Assembly (NCBI GenBank): GCA_910577435.1
Contig: CAJTLV010000007.1
Span: 56,136-120,135 of the forward strand
Reading direction: 5' to 3'
DNA: 64,000 nucleotides
Source of the DNA: an uncultured Christensenella sp.
Lineage (GTDB): Bacteria > Bacillota > Clostridia > Christensenellales > Pumilibacteraceae
The notes beneath the pieces were generated by a model. It was not told the DNA's origin. It made no database searches and was given only the letters and a program-made list of their open reading frames with translations. Of this stretch, positions 25,403-34,965 are shown piece by piece. Numbering within the stretch: the first letter of the stretch is position 1; every line of letters starts with the position of its first letter. The position numbers were made by a program, and so were the translations under genes.

Positions 25403-26491
25403 ATGAAGAAACTGACGATAACGTTCTTACAGGGCGACGGCGTAGGTCCCGAACTGATCGACGCGGCGAAAAAAGTGCTTACGGCGATAGAACATCGGTT
25501 CGGCTGTGACTTTTTCTATAACGATATGCTCATAGGCGGCGCGGCTGTGGACAAGACGGGCGTTCCACTACCCGACGAAACCGTCGCGGCGTGCCGCGAG
25601 TCGGACGCGGTACTGCTCGGTGCAGTCGGCGGTCCGAAGTGGGATTCGCTCAGCGGACATCTGCGCCCCGAAAAAGGTCTGCTGTCGTTGCGTGCGGCGC
25701 TCGAACTGTACGCTAACGTCCGCCCCATCGTGATGTATAACGAACTTGCGGCGTGCAGTCCGCTCAACGAACAGCTCACTAAAAAAGGCGTAAATATAAT
25801 GCTCGTGCGCGAGATAGGCGGCGGCATTTACACGGGCGAGCGCGGCTATCGCGACGGAGCTTACGGACAGGAAGCATACGACACGGAACGCTATTCCATA
25901 AGCGAGATAGAGCGCATAGCGAAGCTCGCGTTCGAAGTAGCGCGCACGCGCAACAAAAAGATCGTCAGCGTCGATAAGGCGAACGTTTTGGAAACAGGCA
26001 GACTGTGGCGCGCTACCGTTACGCTGATCGGCTCGTCCTATCCCGACGTAAAGCTCGAACATATGCTCGTCGAGGACTGCGCGGCACTGCTCGCAAAAGA
26101 TCCGTCTCGGTTCGACGTCATACTCACGTCCAACCTGTTCGGAGAAATCCTGTCCGATCAGGCGGCGACGCTCACAGGTTCCGTCGGAATGCTCCCGTCC
26201 AGCTCGCTCGGACTGAGCAAAGTCGGACTGTATTCGCCCATTCACGGTCCGCAGACCGAACTTGCGGGCAAGGACGCGGCAAACCCCGTAGGAATGCTGC
26301 TCAGCGCGGCGATGATGCTCGGTCAGTCGCTCGACCTAGTCGAAGAGGGCGCGGCTATCGAATCCGCCGTCAGAAAAGCGCTTGCGCGCGGCTATCGCAC
26401 CCCCGATATTGCCGTCGGCAAAAAGATAACTCAGCTGTCCTGCTCGAAGATGGCGGACGAAATAGTAAATATCATACTCGAAAAGAAGTAA
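25403..26491 (+). CDS. leuB: 3-isopropylmalate dehydrogenase
   Basis: 362-residue NAD-dependent beta-decarboxylating dehydrogenase of leucine synthesis. The family marks are GDGVGPE near the start, AVGGPKWDSL, the LRAALELYANVRP arm that sets isopropylmalate specificity, and NLFGEILSDQAATLTGSVGMLPS binding Mg and substrate. AAAGGAG precedes the ATG. It lies 113 nt after ilvD with no clear promoter of its own, so co-transcription is likely. Confidence 0.96.
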   Translation: MKKLTITFLQGDGVGPELIDAAKKVLTAIEHRFGCDFFYNDMLIGGAAVDKTGVPLPDETVAACRESDAVLLGAVGGPKWDSLSGHLRPEKGLLSLRAALELYANVRPIVMYNELAACSPLNEQLTKKGVNIMLVREIGGGIYTGERGYRDGAYGQEAYDTERYSISEIERIAKLAFEVARTRNKKIVSVDKANVLETGRLWRATVTLIGSSYPDVKLEHMLVEDCAALLAKDPSRFDVILTSNLFGEILSDQAATLTGSVGMLPSSSLGLSKVGLYSPIHGPQTELAGKDAANPVGMLLSAAMMLGQSLDLVEEGAAIESAVRKALARGYRTPDIAVGKKITQLSCSKMADEIVNIILEKK

Positions 26492-26499
26492 AAAATCGC

Positions 26500-26528
26500 T
26501 TTACACCATAATTGATTTCTGCTAAAAT
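26500..26528 (+). promoter_or_regulatory. Promoter of acpP
   Basis: TTTACA (26500-26505), 17 nt, TAAAAT (26523-26528). Confidence 0.65.
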
Positions 26529-26570
26529 ATATAAAAAGATTTCAACCCGACAGGAAAAGGAGAGAACGAA

Positions 26571-26792
26571 ATGTTCGAGAAAATTCAAAAAGAACTCGCC
26601 GAATACTTTGGCATAGCGCCCGAAACGATCACACGCGATTCGGACTTTGCCAAAGACCTCAAAGCCGACTCGCTCGCAATAATGGAGCTTATGTTCAGCC
26701 TTGAATCGGAGACGGGCAAAACTATGGATGACGACGTTATGGAAAAGGTTAAAACCGTCGGCGATCTTGTCGACTACCTCGAAACGCTGTAA
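26571..26792 (+). CDS. acpP: Acyl carrier protein
   Basis: 73-residue acidic four-helix protein. The phosphopantetheine attachment serine is in KADSLAIMELM (Ser at about residue 37). It shuttles acyl chains in fatty-acid synthesis. AAGGAG precedes the ATG. It stands alone with its own promoter and terminator rather than in a fab cluster, so it may be a second, specialised ACP. Confidence 0.93.
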   Translation: MFEKIQKELAEYFGIAPETITRDSDFAKDLKADSLAIMELMFSLESETGKTMDDDVMEKVKTVGDLVDYLETL

Positions 26793-26828
26793 TCCGAATT
26801 TTCCGTTCTCATTCGATTTGACCGACAT

Positions 26829-26859
26829 AAAGCCGTTGCGAAGTTTCGCAACGGCTTTT
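26829..26859 (+). terminator. Terminator after acpP
   Basis: A 14-bp stem, AAAGCCGTTGCGAA with TTCGCAACGGCTTT, around a 2-nt turn, ending in a T run. Confidence 0.9.
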
Positions 26860-26901
26860 TATATGTGTCGATCACTGCTTTAATTCGAAGGAGATATATC
26901 T

Positions 26902-28413
26902 ATGCTTATAATAAACGATTTAACGCTTACGCTTAAAGGCAACGGACGCAAAATAGTCGACGGACTGTCTATTACCCTCTCTCGCGGCGACAAGATCGCC
27001 GTTATCGGCGAAGAAGGCGACGGCAAATCGACACTGATGCGCCACCTGTACGACGGTAGGCTCACCGCCGACTATATAACTGCGACAGGCTCGGTCATAA
27101 TGCGCGGCGCCGTCGGATATATGCCGCAGTTTGCAAGCGAGACCGACGGCAACACCGCCGTATGCGATTATATCGGCAACAACGTCTACGACGCGATCAA
27201 ATACACCGACGCACTCGCCTTGCCCGCCGAGCTTTTATACTCGACGCGTCGTCTGTCCGAACTATCCGGCGGCGAACGCGTAAAAATCCGGCTGTTCAAA
27301 CTCATTGCGGACAATCCCGACGTTCTGCTGTTGGACGAGCCGACCAACGATCTCGACGCGAATACGCTCGAAGCCCTCGAAAATTTCATCATACAAACCC
27401 CGAAAGCCGTCCTCTTCATATCTCACGACGCCACGCTGTTAAGGCGCGCCGCGCGCGGCATAATCCATTTGGAACAGGTCAAACGCAAGACGGAATGCCG
27501 CACTACGTTTGCCGCCGTCGGATACGACGAATACATCGAACGCCGCACGGCAGGTATCGAACGTCAAACCCGCATAGCGTTCAAACAACGCGAAGAGTTC
27601 GACGCAAAGATGCGGCGCTGGCAACACATTTACGACCGCGTGGACCACGAACAGAACACTGTTTCGCGGCAAGATCCCGCAGGCGGCAGACTTCTCAAAA
27701 AGAAGATGAAATCCGTTCTCTCGCAAAAACGCAGGTTCGAGCGCGAACGAGAAAACCTTGCGGAAGCGCCCGACAGCGAAGAAGCCATAATCACGCGTTT
27801 CCCCGCTTCCGCAGTATTGCCGACGGGAAAGACCGTACTCGATCTCGATATATCCGATCTTTTTGCAGGCGACAAACCGCTCGCGAAAAACGTGCGGCTT
27901 ACAGTAACGGGCAATACCAAGCTCGCGATCGTCGGGGCGAACGGCGTCGGCAAATCGACGCTCCTCAAAGAAATAAAGCGCACGCTCGACGGACGAAACG
28001 ACCTTCGGGTGTCGTATATGCCGCAGGACTATTCGGAAGTTCTCCGCTCGGGCACTCCGCTCGACTATCTCGACACGGTAAAGGGCGTGGATCTAACATA
28101 CGCGCGACAGCTTCTCGGCAATATGCGTTTCACGTCCGCCGAAATGAAGTGCGAAATATCGGCGCTCAGCGGCGGACAGCAAGCTAAACTCATTTTTCTG
28201 CACGCCGTGCTGTCAAACGCAAACGTGTTGCTGTTAGACGAGCCGACGCGCAACTTCTCGCCGCTGTCCTCGCCCGCCGTATGCGACGCGCTCAAAGGCT
28301 TCGGCGGCGCGATAATAAGCGTCTCGCACGACAGAACTTATATCGACGAGGTATGCGATACGGTGTACGAGTTGACCGAAAACGGACTGAAACTCGTGAG
28401 AAACGATATTTGA
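26902..28413 (+). CDS. ABC-F family ATPase (ribosome-associated)
   Basis: 503 residues with two ABC domains and no membrane helices. Walker A sites are GEEGDGKST and GANGVGKST. Signature motifs are LSGGERVKIR and LSGGQQAKL. The first Walker B is LLLDEPTNDLD; the second reads LLLDEPTRNFSPLSSP, a variant seen in a subgroup of Clostridia ABC-F proteins. A charged interdomain linker (about 215-290) would reach into the ribosome. Such proteins adjust translation or protect against antibiotics; which one here is undetermined. AAGGAG precedes the ATG. Confidence 0.9.
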   Translation: MLIINDLTLTLKGNGRKIVDGLSITLSRGDKIAVIGEEGDGKSTLMRHLYDGRLTADYITATGSVIMRGAVGYMPQFASETDGNTAVCDYIGNNVYDAIKYTDALALPAELLYSTRRLSELSGGERVKIRLFKLIADNPDVLLLDEPTNDLDANTLEALENFIIQTPKAVLFISHDATLLRRAARGIIHLEQVKRKTECRTTFAAVGYDEYIERRTAGIERQTRIAFKQREEFDAKMRRWQHIYDRVDHEQNTVSRQDPAGGRLLKKKMKSVLSQKRRFERERENLAEAPDSEEAIITRFPASAVLPTGKTVLDLDISDLFAGDKPLAKNVRLTVTGNTKLAIVGANGVGKSTLLKEIKRTLDGRNDLRVSYMPQDYSEVLRSGTPLDYLDTVKGVDLTYARQLLGNMRFTSAEMKCEISALSGGQQAKLIFLHAVLSNANVLLLDEPTRNFSPLSSPAVCDALKGFGGAIISVSHDRTYIDEVCDTVYELTENGLKLVRNDI

Positions 28414-28472
28414 TCGCAATATAAACATTGTCATTCGCAGCAAGATCGCACAAGCGACAGCCGCGAAGGATC

Positions 28473-31340
28473 TCAACCTATGAATGTTTTCAGTCGCGGC
28501 AATTCCCCGCCGACTTCTTCCCATACCGACGGATCGAACCCGACGTTTGCGGCAAGCCAATCGAGCGAACACAGATTATCGAGTGACGTGATCGAAAGTT
28601 GTTCGAACGTTTCCGTTATACTGCCGTTCGGGTCGTCGTCGAACGATATGCCGGAATCGTCACTCATATACACGTTATCGAGAACGGAATACGACGGATG
28701 CGAAAATCCTCCGAATACGCCCGTAAAATCGATCGGGTCGCCGTACCTACTGCAATGGATGTTTCCTGTCGCAAAGCTGTTTTCGGCGTTGCAACCGTAG
28801 GCAAAAAACAACCCGCAATAAAGCCGCTCGATGATATTCGAAACGTTGTCAGAAACGATCACATCTATATCGACGTCTGAATAACAAGTCGTTATTTTTT
28901 GCCCCTCATACCAACTATGCGTAGCGGCGAATCCTCCGACGCAGCCTGTGTGCATATCTTGTTCCCCGCTTTCCACCGTATAGTTCAGAGAAATTTTGCC
29001 GCTCGAATAACAGTCTGCCGCACCGCCGTGAAGGTCCGCAACCAATCCCCCGATCGCAATACCATCGACATACGGATTTTCGAGCGTGATCGTGCCGCTC
29101 GAATAACAACGCCCTATCGGCGTATCGGACGAATAATATCCGCAAAGCGGCGCTATTCTATGGCTGTCGTCCACACCGTCTATGACATAATTCTCGATGC
29201 CGACGTTCTTTATAGATCCGTTGATTACTCCGCCGAACAGCGCTTTGACGTTGCCGTAGCGCGGCCAATCATTGCCGATATATCCGTAAGTCGGCGCAAA
29301 AACGGCATTGCGTATCACGTGTCCGTTGCCGTCGAACACGCCGCTGAAACAGCCGTTCTTATATCCGAAGATCGCGTTGAGCGGTTTGCCGCCGCAATCG
29401 ATATCCGCCGTAAGAATATAATGCGCGGAGTCAAATCCCTCTATGCCGCGAGCGGCATACGACATCGCGACAAGCCCGTCGTAATCGCTTATGCGGTACG
29501 GATCGTCGACCGTACCCGCACCGTCGAACGGCGAGACCCAGCACGCCGTCATCGTCACTACTCCGCTTGTACCCGTCAGGTTCTTCACCGAATCGCCGAA
29601 GAAATACATTCTGCCGTCAAACTCCCACCCTGCGAACGCATATCCCGTCTTGGAATATCCGTTGGGCGGCAATGCACATTCTTCGTCGAATGTACAGACC
29701 AAATCGCTCATACTCCCGACGCCGCCGTTGCCGTCGAACCTGACGGTGTATTCGATCGGTTTCCATCGCGCTTCAAGCCAAACGACGTGCTTGTCGCCAC
29801 TGTCGTGAAATCCGTATATTTTAAGGTTTGACACCGTAGCGCCGTCCTCGAAATACACATACTCCGTAAGGTTATACGGCCTCACGAGCCATTTATCGAA
29901 CTTGTAGCCCGGCTTATAATTGTCGTCAAACAATGTTGACGCGAGCGGAAGCGTGTATTCTTCTTCTCCGAAACACCCTCCTATCGTCTCTAAGGCTTCG
30001 AACACTCCGGCATCTCTCAACTCTATATCGTACTCTTGCGAGATCCACTTCATAACTACGTATATGTCGAATGTGATGTACCGCATATCGCCGTCATATA
30101 CGCTGTTCATATAGCCGTCGTCGTCCGGACCGCTGTAATACACGGTATATCCGCCGAATTCGAAACCGTCGGCAGTCGGCGCTCTGCGTCCGTCCGTATC
30201 CAAAGGGTTTACGCCGTAACAACAGCCGAAAGTCCTGCGCCCGCCATAGAGACGGTTGTCAAATAATACCCCATCGAACTGTATGCCGAAATTTACGACC
30301 ATCGTGTACTCTATGACAGACCATACGGGCGTAAGCCGCACTACCGCGTTTTCCACAGTCGTGAGCGACGCCATAGTTCCGTCGTACACTTTGCCGTTAT
30401 AGCTCCACCCGTCTATATAATAGCCTTCCCGCTCGAAAACATCGTCGTCCAAATAAAAACTCTCATCGTATTTTTTAATAAACCGTATCGTCTCGCCCTC
30501 GTAATAAAGCTCGACGGTATACTCGATAGGCGTCCACTTCGCTTTGAGCGTCACGGAAGAATCGAACTTGACCGTATCGTTCGGCCGATACAGCGTTTGC
30601 GTATTAATGCTCATCCAGCCGTCGAATTTATATCCCGTCTTTGTGTATCCGCATTCTGGAATGACTATGCTTTCGCCATCTTCGAAAGTTACGGCATTAG
30701 TGGTTCCGCCGGTCGAACCGTTTCCGTTGAACGCAATCGTGTATGTTATCGGATTCGTAGGCGTAATAGGCTCCGTCGGTTTTTTTCCAATTGGTTTAAG
30801 CAACAGAATCAACGGCAATACGATAGCCAAAACGACAGCAACAAATCCGACGACCGATGCGCATATGATCGCCGCGAGTTTGCCTTTACTCAACTTCTTT
30901 CGCACGGGCAAGTCCGATTTCTCGACGGATCCCGACGGCGGCACTACCTTTTCGCGCTCGTCTGCCGACTGTTTACCGACAGTATCATAGCCGCATTTCG
31001 GGCAGTATCTTGCCACCAGCGCCGCGCCGCATTTCGGGCAAAGCGCACCGACTTCTTCGTTTGCTCGCTCTTCGCCGCCTGTATTCGCATTATCGGAAAG
31101 CGAGGCGGAATTTTCCGCATTGTCGGGCGTATCACCTACTTCTGCGACACGCAAAAATTCGTCTACGGTAATACCGAAAACATTACAAATTGTCTCGACT
31201 ATGGTAATGTCGGGCGTGTTGACGTTGTTTTCCCACTTGCTCACCGTCTGATAGGTAACGTTCAGAGTTTCGGCAAGTTTTGATTGAGTCATATTCGATT
31301 TTTTGCGCAACTCTTTTAGCGCTTTGCCGTAATTTTTCAT
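28473..31340 (-). CDS. Transmembrane XRE regulator with InlB-type and GLUG-type C-terminal region
   Basis: 955 residues with an unusual order. HTH of the XRE type (1-65), an acidic linker, a zinc ribbon CPKC...CPKC (101-116), one membrane helix (155-181). Then three or more InlB B-repeat/Flg_new units (about 195-600; e.g. GYKFDGW, GYAFAGW, each ending in KW-type strands). A GLUG-rich beta-helix segment (about 615-930; FSGVFDGNGH, CYSSGTITL, IGGLVAD) completes it. It looks like a one-piece sensor with DNA binding inside and adhesin-like domains outside. No Shine-Dalgarno; the -10 box ends 7 nt before the ATG, predicting a leaderless mRNA. Confidence 0.85.
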   Translation of the reverse strand: MKNYGKALKELRKKSNMTQSKLAETLNVTYQTVSKWENNVNTPDITIVETICNVFGITVDEFLRVAEVGDTPDNAENSASLSDNANTGGEERANEEVGALCPKCGAALVARYCPKCGYDTVGKQSADEREKVVPPSGSVEKSDLPVRKKLSKGKLAAIICASVVGFVAVVLAIVLPLILLLKPIGKKPTEPITPTNPITYTIAFNGNGSTGGTTNAVTFEDGESIVIPECGYTKTGYKFDGWMSINTQTLYRPNDTVKFDSSVTLKAKWTPIEYTVELYYEGETIRFIKKYDESFYLDDDVFEREGYYIDGWSYNGKVYDGTMASLTTVENAVVRLTPVWSVIEYTMVVNFGIQFDGVLFDNRLYGGRRTFGCCYGVNPLDTDGRRAPTADGFEFGGYTVYYSGPDDDGYMNSVYDGDMRYITFDIYVVMKWISQEYDIELRDAGVFEALETIGGCFGEEEYTLPLASTLFDDNYKPGYKFDKWLVRPYNLTEYVYFEDGATVSNLKIYGFHDSGDKHVVWLEARWKPIEYTVRFDGNGGVGSMSDLVCTFDEECALPPNGYSKTGYAFAGWEFDGRMYFFGDSVKNLTGTSGVVTMTACWVSPFDGAGTVDDPYRISDYDGLVAMSYAARGIEGFDSAHYILTADIDCGGKPLNAIFGYKNGCFSGVFDGNGHVIRNAVFAPTYGYIGNDWPRYGNVKALFGGVINGSIKNVGIENYVIDGVDDSHRIAPLCGYYSSDTPIGRCYSSGTITLENPYVDGIAIGGLVADLHGGAADCYSSGKISLNYTVESGEQDMHTGCVGGFAATHSWYEGQKITTCYSDVDIDVIVSDNVSNIIERLYCGLFFAYGCNAENSFATGNIHCSRYGDPIDFTGVFGGFSHPSYSVLDNVYMSDDSGISFDDDPNGSITETFEQLSITSLDNLCSLDWLAANVGFDPSVWEEVGGELPRLKTFIG

Positions 31341-31343
31341 ACA

Positions 31344-31376
31344 CGTAATAATATCACATTACGCAAAAAAACGCAA
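31344..31376 (-). promoter_or_regulatory. Promoter and candidate self-operator of the transmembrane XRE gene
   Basis: Minus strand TTGCGT (31371-31376), 17 nt, extended -10 TGA-TATTAT (31348-31353). The inverted repeat CGTAAT (31344-31349) / ATTACG (31358-31363) overlaps the -10 and could be the regulator's own site. Confidence 0.5.
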
Positions 31377-31459
31377 TACCCGCCGACTAACCGAAACGGC
31401 GAGTCGCTCGACAATCTCGCAAGTGACTGTACAATCGGCAATTTCGAACTGCATAATTA

Positions 31460-32566
31460 TCATTGATACATTAAAAACAAATATACGCCGTTGGGATATT
31501 GAAAATACGGCTTCTGCGTGGAATTGAGTACGAAATCGGGATTTTTGAGTTTGCCGTACGCTTCGGCGATCTCCGCTTCGTACATATCGCCGTAATTGAC
31601 ATTCGTCTTGTTCGGGAACTTCAATCTCAACTCGATCTTGCCGACCTTGCCCTTCTGTTTGCTTATATCCGAAAACAGCGCGTTAAGCATATTTTGATCG
31701 GTTATTACGTGCGGATACTGCGCATCTCCGACAAGGAGCGTCTTCCCCGAATAATAGTCGTAATCGTGAACGGCCGGATAATCGATCACTATCGGTTCGT
31801 GCGGGCGCGGACGGAACGTGCGCAGGGTGTTATCGCTTATCAGAAAAAAACCGTGCGACAGTTGCGAGCGGTACGTACCGCCGTTTACCGAATAGTTGGC
31901 GGTATCGCCCGTCACGTCGACATTGTACCAATCGTCGTTCAATTTGACTTTGTTCCACGCGTGCGACACCCCGTCGAACGTGCCTGTCACGCGCACGCAG
32001 TCAACATCCTCTATCGCGCACAGAAACGCGAACGCGCGGCTCAATCCGTCGCAAACGGCGACCTTGTTCAAAAATACGCCGTCTATACCGAATGCGGGAT
32101 CGTCTGCGATATTCTCGCCGCGAACGTACCGTTCGTACAAATCGAAATCGTATTTCACTTCCGTCGCCAGATAGTCGTGCAGAGTGTGCGCTATATTCAG
32201 CTCGCACGCGTCGGTGTCGCGCCAAGCATTGAGTATGTATCTGTTCAAAATATCGATAGCCGCGTCGTACACGGGTTTTACGGGATCGGATTCTCCGTAG
32301 AATACGGGTTGTTTCCTATCGTCGACCACTATCGAATACAGCTCGCCGATGCGCGCACGGTACTGCGTCTCGGTCAACTCGCCGTCAAACGCCGACATAT
32401 TTTCGCTCTCCGCCGAGTATATCGGGCGCACGGGCGACGCGTCGGGCGTTGTGATTAGGTGAGGCGCAATATCGGGCGACGGTGAGGAAGAGCAACCGCA
32501 AAGCGCGGGTACCGCAAGCATAAAGACAGCCGTCGCCGCCGCAAAGATTTTCGTTTTATGCGACAT
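31460..32566 (-). CDS. Transglutaminase-like lipoprotein
   Basis: 368 residues. The signal peptide ends in the lipobox L-C-G-C (acylated Cys at residue 25), so it should be anchored outside the membrane. The transglutaminase core has the triad Cys172 (AVCDGLSRAF), His202 (VSHAWNKV) and Asp217 (WYNVDVTGD), typical of extracellular peptidase- or transferase-type members. ATG 32566 overlaps the upstream protease gene by 11 nt, with no strong ribosome site, implying coupled translation. Partner of the membrane-bound HtrA-like protease. Confidence 0.88.
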   Translation of the reverse strand: MSHKTKIFAAATAVFMLAVPALCGCSSSPSPDIAPHLITTPDASPVRPIYSAESENMSAFDGELTETQYRARIGELYSIVVDDRKQPVFYGESDPVKPVYDAAIDILNRYILNAWRDTDACELNIAHTLHDYLATEVKYDFDLYERYVRGENIADDPAFGIDGVFLNKVAVCDGLSRAFAFLCAIEDVDCVRVTGTFDGVSHAWNKVKLNDDWYNVDVTGDTANYSVNGGTYRSQLSHGFFLISDNTLRTFRPRPHEPIVIDYPAVHDYDYYSGKTLLVGDAQYPHVITDQNMLNALFSDISKQKGKVGKIELRLKFPNKTNVNYGDMYEAEIAEAYGKLKNPDFVLNSTQKPYFQYPNGVYLFLMYQ

Positions 32567-33911
32567 ATCCGTAATATCCCGAAACACTTATTTCGATCGA
32601 AGAGTTCGACCGCTTTACGCCCAATTTGAGCGCCGATCCGCGCGACGCGTTGTATCTGTACCGCAACAGCTCCCCGCAGGTAACGCAAATGTCGTCCGTC
32701 ACCGCCGCGCCGCCTATGCTTTCTATTATGTCTCCGACGGACAACGAACGCGGCGTGTCGACCGCATCCAACGATGTGACCGTCAGCTTGCCGTCGCGGT
32801 ATTCTGCGGTGAAAGTGCCGAAATCGCGAAGCGCGATCGTCATACAGCCGACGGACGAGGTTGTAGATGCGAATCCTATATTAGGTATGCGGTATTCCTC
32901 CCCGCCTTCATTCGTTTCCAGGATCTGTTTATACAGCGGATAAACTATCGATATGGGAACGGCAAAGCCGGTATCCTCCACATCGTACTTATGACTGTCC
33001 GAACCCTCGACGGAACTTGTCATTCTGTATGTGCCGAGACCGACGAGTCTGCCGCTCATATCGAACAGACCGCCGCCGCTCATACCCGCGTTTATCGCCG
33101 CCGTCGTGCGCAGTACGGGAACGTGTTTGTCCTCGTATTTGAGAAGATTGTGCGACTTGGAAATTATACCGTCGTAAGCGGCGATGCCCATCGACATCGC
33201 GTTGCCTATCGCGACGACGAAATCGCCCTCGTTGTAATCAAGTCCTCTGTCGAAGAACTCGCTGCCGTCGAGATCGAACACTTCATATTTGGGCGTATGA
33301 CCCGATACACTGACTACCGCTATGTCGTAAAAACTGCTGTACCCCACCGTAGAGGCGCTGTAATAGCCATCCTCGCCGTAAAAGCGCACGAGCGAGCTGT
33401 TACTGCCCTCCAAAACGTGCGCGTTTGTAAGAACGTATATCTTGTTGTTTTCGAGCTTGGTTATAACTCCGCTGCCCCGCCTGTCGCCGCACGATATTTC
33501 TACTACCGACGGCTTGCGCGCCGCGACGACGGCGGCTACCGACTGCTTGACGTCCGACGCGTCGATTGACGGCGGCGTGGACCCGCGCTTCATAAAATGC
33601 GCCGTGAGAAGGGACGAACATACTCCGATGACCGCGCACACTACAGTCATCACTATCACGACCAACCACAGAGTAAAATTGCCGCCGCGCACGCGCGTGC
33701 CTTTGACCGACGCATACCCGCCGCCCATTTTATCGTCTGCCGTTTCCGCCGAGTACGTCCGTTCGCGCACGGGCGGATCGGCAAGTTCGCTCGACCGATT
33801 GTCCAATAGAATATCGGTATCGGGCGCGACCATAAGTTCCTCGCTCTGCACCGCCGTGCTGAGCGACCGCTCGGTGTTTTTTTGTCCGACGTTTGTTTTC
33901 TTCTCTTTCAT
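32556..33911 (-). CDS. HtrA/DegP-like membrane serine protease with PDZ domain
   Basis: 451 residues: cytoplasmic basic tail, membrane helix 80-106, then a trypsin-like domain with the triad His165 (LTNAHV), Asp196 (YDIAVVSV) and Ser278 (NAGMSGGGLF), and a C-terminal PDZ-like region with DIIESIGGAAV. It should act on misfolded or envelope proteins outside the membrane. The ATG at 33911 lacks a Shine-Dalgarno site; TATAAT ends 7 nt before it. In an operon with the transglutaminase-like lipoprotein, whose start lies within this gene's last codons. Confidence 0.9.
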   Translation of the reverse strand: MKEKKTNVGQKNTERSLSTAVQSEELMVAPDTDILLDNRSSELADPPVRERTYSAETADDKMGGGYASVKGTRVRGGNFTLWLVVIVMTVVCAVIGVCSSLLTAHFMKRGSTPPSIDASDVKQSVAAVVAARKPSVVEISCGDRRGSGVITKLENNKIYVLTNAHVLEGSNSSLVRFYGEDGYYSASTVGYSSFYDIAVVSVSGHTPKYEVFDLDGSEFFDRGLDYNEGDFVVAIGNAMSMGIAAYDGIISKSHNLLKYEDKHVPVLRTTAAINAGMSGGGLFDMSGRLVGLGTYRMTSSVEGSDSHKYDVEDTGFAVPISIVYPLYKQILETNEGGEEYRIPNIGFASTTSSVGCMTIALRDFGTFTAEYRDGKLTVTSLDAVDTPRSLSVGDIIESIGGAAVTDDICVTCGELLRYRYNASRGSALKLGVKRSNSSIEISVSGYYGYVA

Positions 33912-33918
33912 ACACAGC

Positions 33919-33947
33919 ATTATAACATACCCGCGCCCGTTTGTAAA
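33919..33947 (-). promoter_or_regulatory. Promoter giving a predicted leaderless htrA-like mRNA
   Basis: Minus strand TTTACA (33942-33947), 17 nt, TATAAT (33919-33924). Seven bases separate the -10 box from the ATG, so transcription should begin at or beside the start codon. Confidence 0.7.
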
Positions 33948-34149
33948 GCGACGACAAAGAATCGGCGGAAAAGCGTATTGTTTCGGATCGATACACATTA
34001 TCCGCGCAAAAAACGTCGCACAACGCGAATCAGATATATTACCCTATGTTTTCGACAGAGAAAAACCGCGAAAACAGCGAATACCCGACTGTTTCGACAA
34101 ACGCGAAAAAACCGAATACTCGGCATTTTCGACAATAACCGAAAAATAA

Positions 34150-34180
34150 AACGCGCCGCATTCACAGCGACGCGCAACCG
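34150..34180 (-). terminator. Terminator after ung
   Basis: On the minus strand CGCGTCGC pairs with GCGGCGCG (one G-T pair) and is followed by TTTTATTTTT. The adjoining 33950-34150 gap holds no gene, only imperfect TTTCGACA-type repeats. Confidence 0.7.
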
Positions 34181-34201
34181 CATATAAAGTAAACTCGCCT
34201 G

Positions 34202-34915
34202 TCAGCAACGGTGGATCTTTCCTCCGCCGTAATATGCTGCGGGATCAAAGCCGCCCGTGCATTGCCAATGAATAGGCGGACTGTCGATGCTTTCCAACCA
34301 CGTATTGACCTTTGAGAACGGACGCGATCCGAAAAAACCTCGATAGGCGCTGAGCGGACTGGGGTGTGCCGACATCACGATAAAATTGCGTTTATCGATC
34401 ATTTCGGCTTTTTGGCGCGCACTCATTCCCCAAAGAATGTACGCCACCGGTTTATCCCGATCGTTCAGCGACTTTATTACCGCGTCGGTGAGCGTGTGCC
34501 AGCCCAGATTTGCGTGAGACTGCGGATTTGCGGCACGAACGGTGAGCGCCGCATTGAGGAGCAAAACGCCCTGTTTTGCCCAGCCGATCAGGGTAGTGTC
34601 GCTGTCCGGTTCTACGCCGAGATCGGATTTCAGCTCTGTAAAAATATTGACGAGCGACGGCGGCGCTTCCGTTCCGTTATTTACGGCAAACGCAAGTCCG
34701 TTGGCTTGTCCCTCGCCGTGATAAGGGTCCTGCCCTAGAATGACTACTCGCACATCGTCGTAATCGACGTATTTGAGCGCGGCGTAGATCAGTTCGCGCG
34801 GCGGATAGACCTTATGCGTCGCATACTCGCGGTCGACGGCAGTCATCAGTTCGCCGAAATACGGTTTTTCGAATTCCGCTCCCAGCACTCTGTCCCATTT
34901 CTCGTTAATCACCAT
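34202..34915 (-). CDS. ung: Uracil-DNA glycosylase, family 1
   Basis: 237 residues. Removes uracil from DNA in base-excision repair. The water-activating motif is GQDPYHGEGQANGLAF and the DNA-intercalation loop is HPSPLSAYRGFFGSRPFS. AAAGGAG precedes the ATG. It follows the arsR-type gene by 50 nt and probably shares its transcript. Confidence 0.97.
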   Translation of the reverse strand: MVINEKWDRVLGAEFEKPYFGELMTAVDREYATHKVYPPRELIYAALKYVDYDDVRVVILGQDPYHGEGQANGLAFAVNNGTEAPPSLVNIFTELKSDLGVEPDSDTTLIGWAKQGVLLLNAALTVRAANPQSHANLGWHTLTDAVIKSLNDRDKPVAYILWGMSARQKAEMIDKRNFIVMSAHPSPLSAYRGFFGSRPFSKVNTWLESIDSPPIHWQCTGGFDPAAYYGGGKIHRC

Positions 34916-34965
34916 AACAGCATTGCTCCTTTGTATTCAACTATGATTTCGAAACGCTTACAAAC

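Noticed and set aside
33950..34150. TTTCGACA/CGAAAA imperfect repeats considered as a regulatory or mobile repeat
   Set aside because: Units are short, unequal and diverged; no consistent period could be defined by eye.
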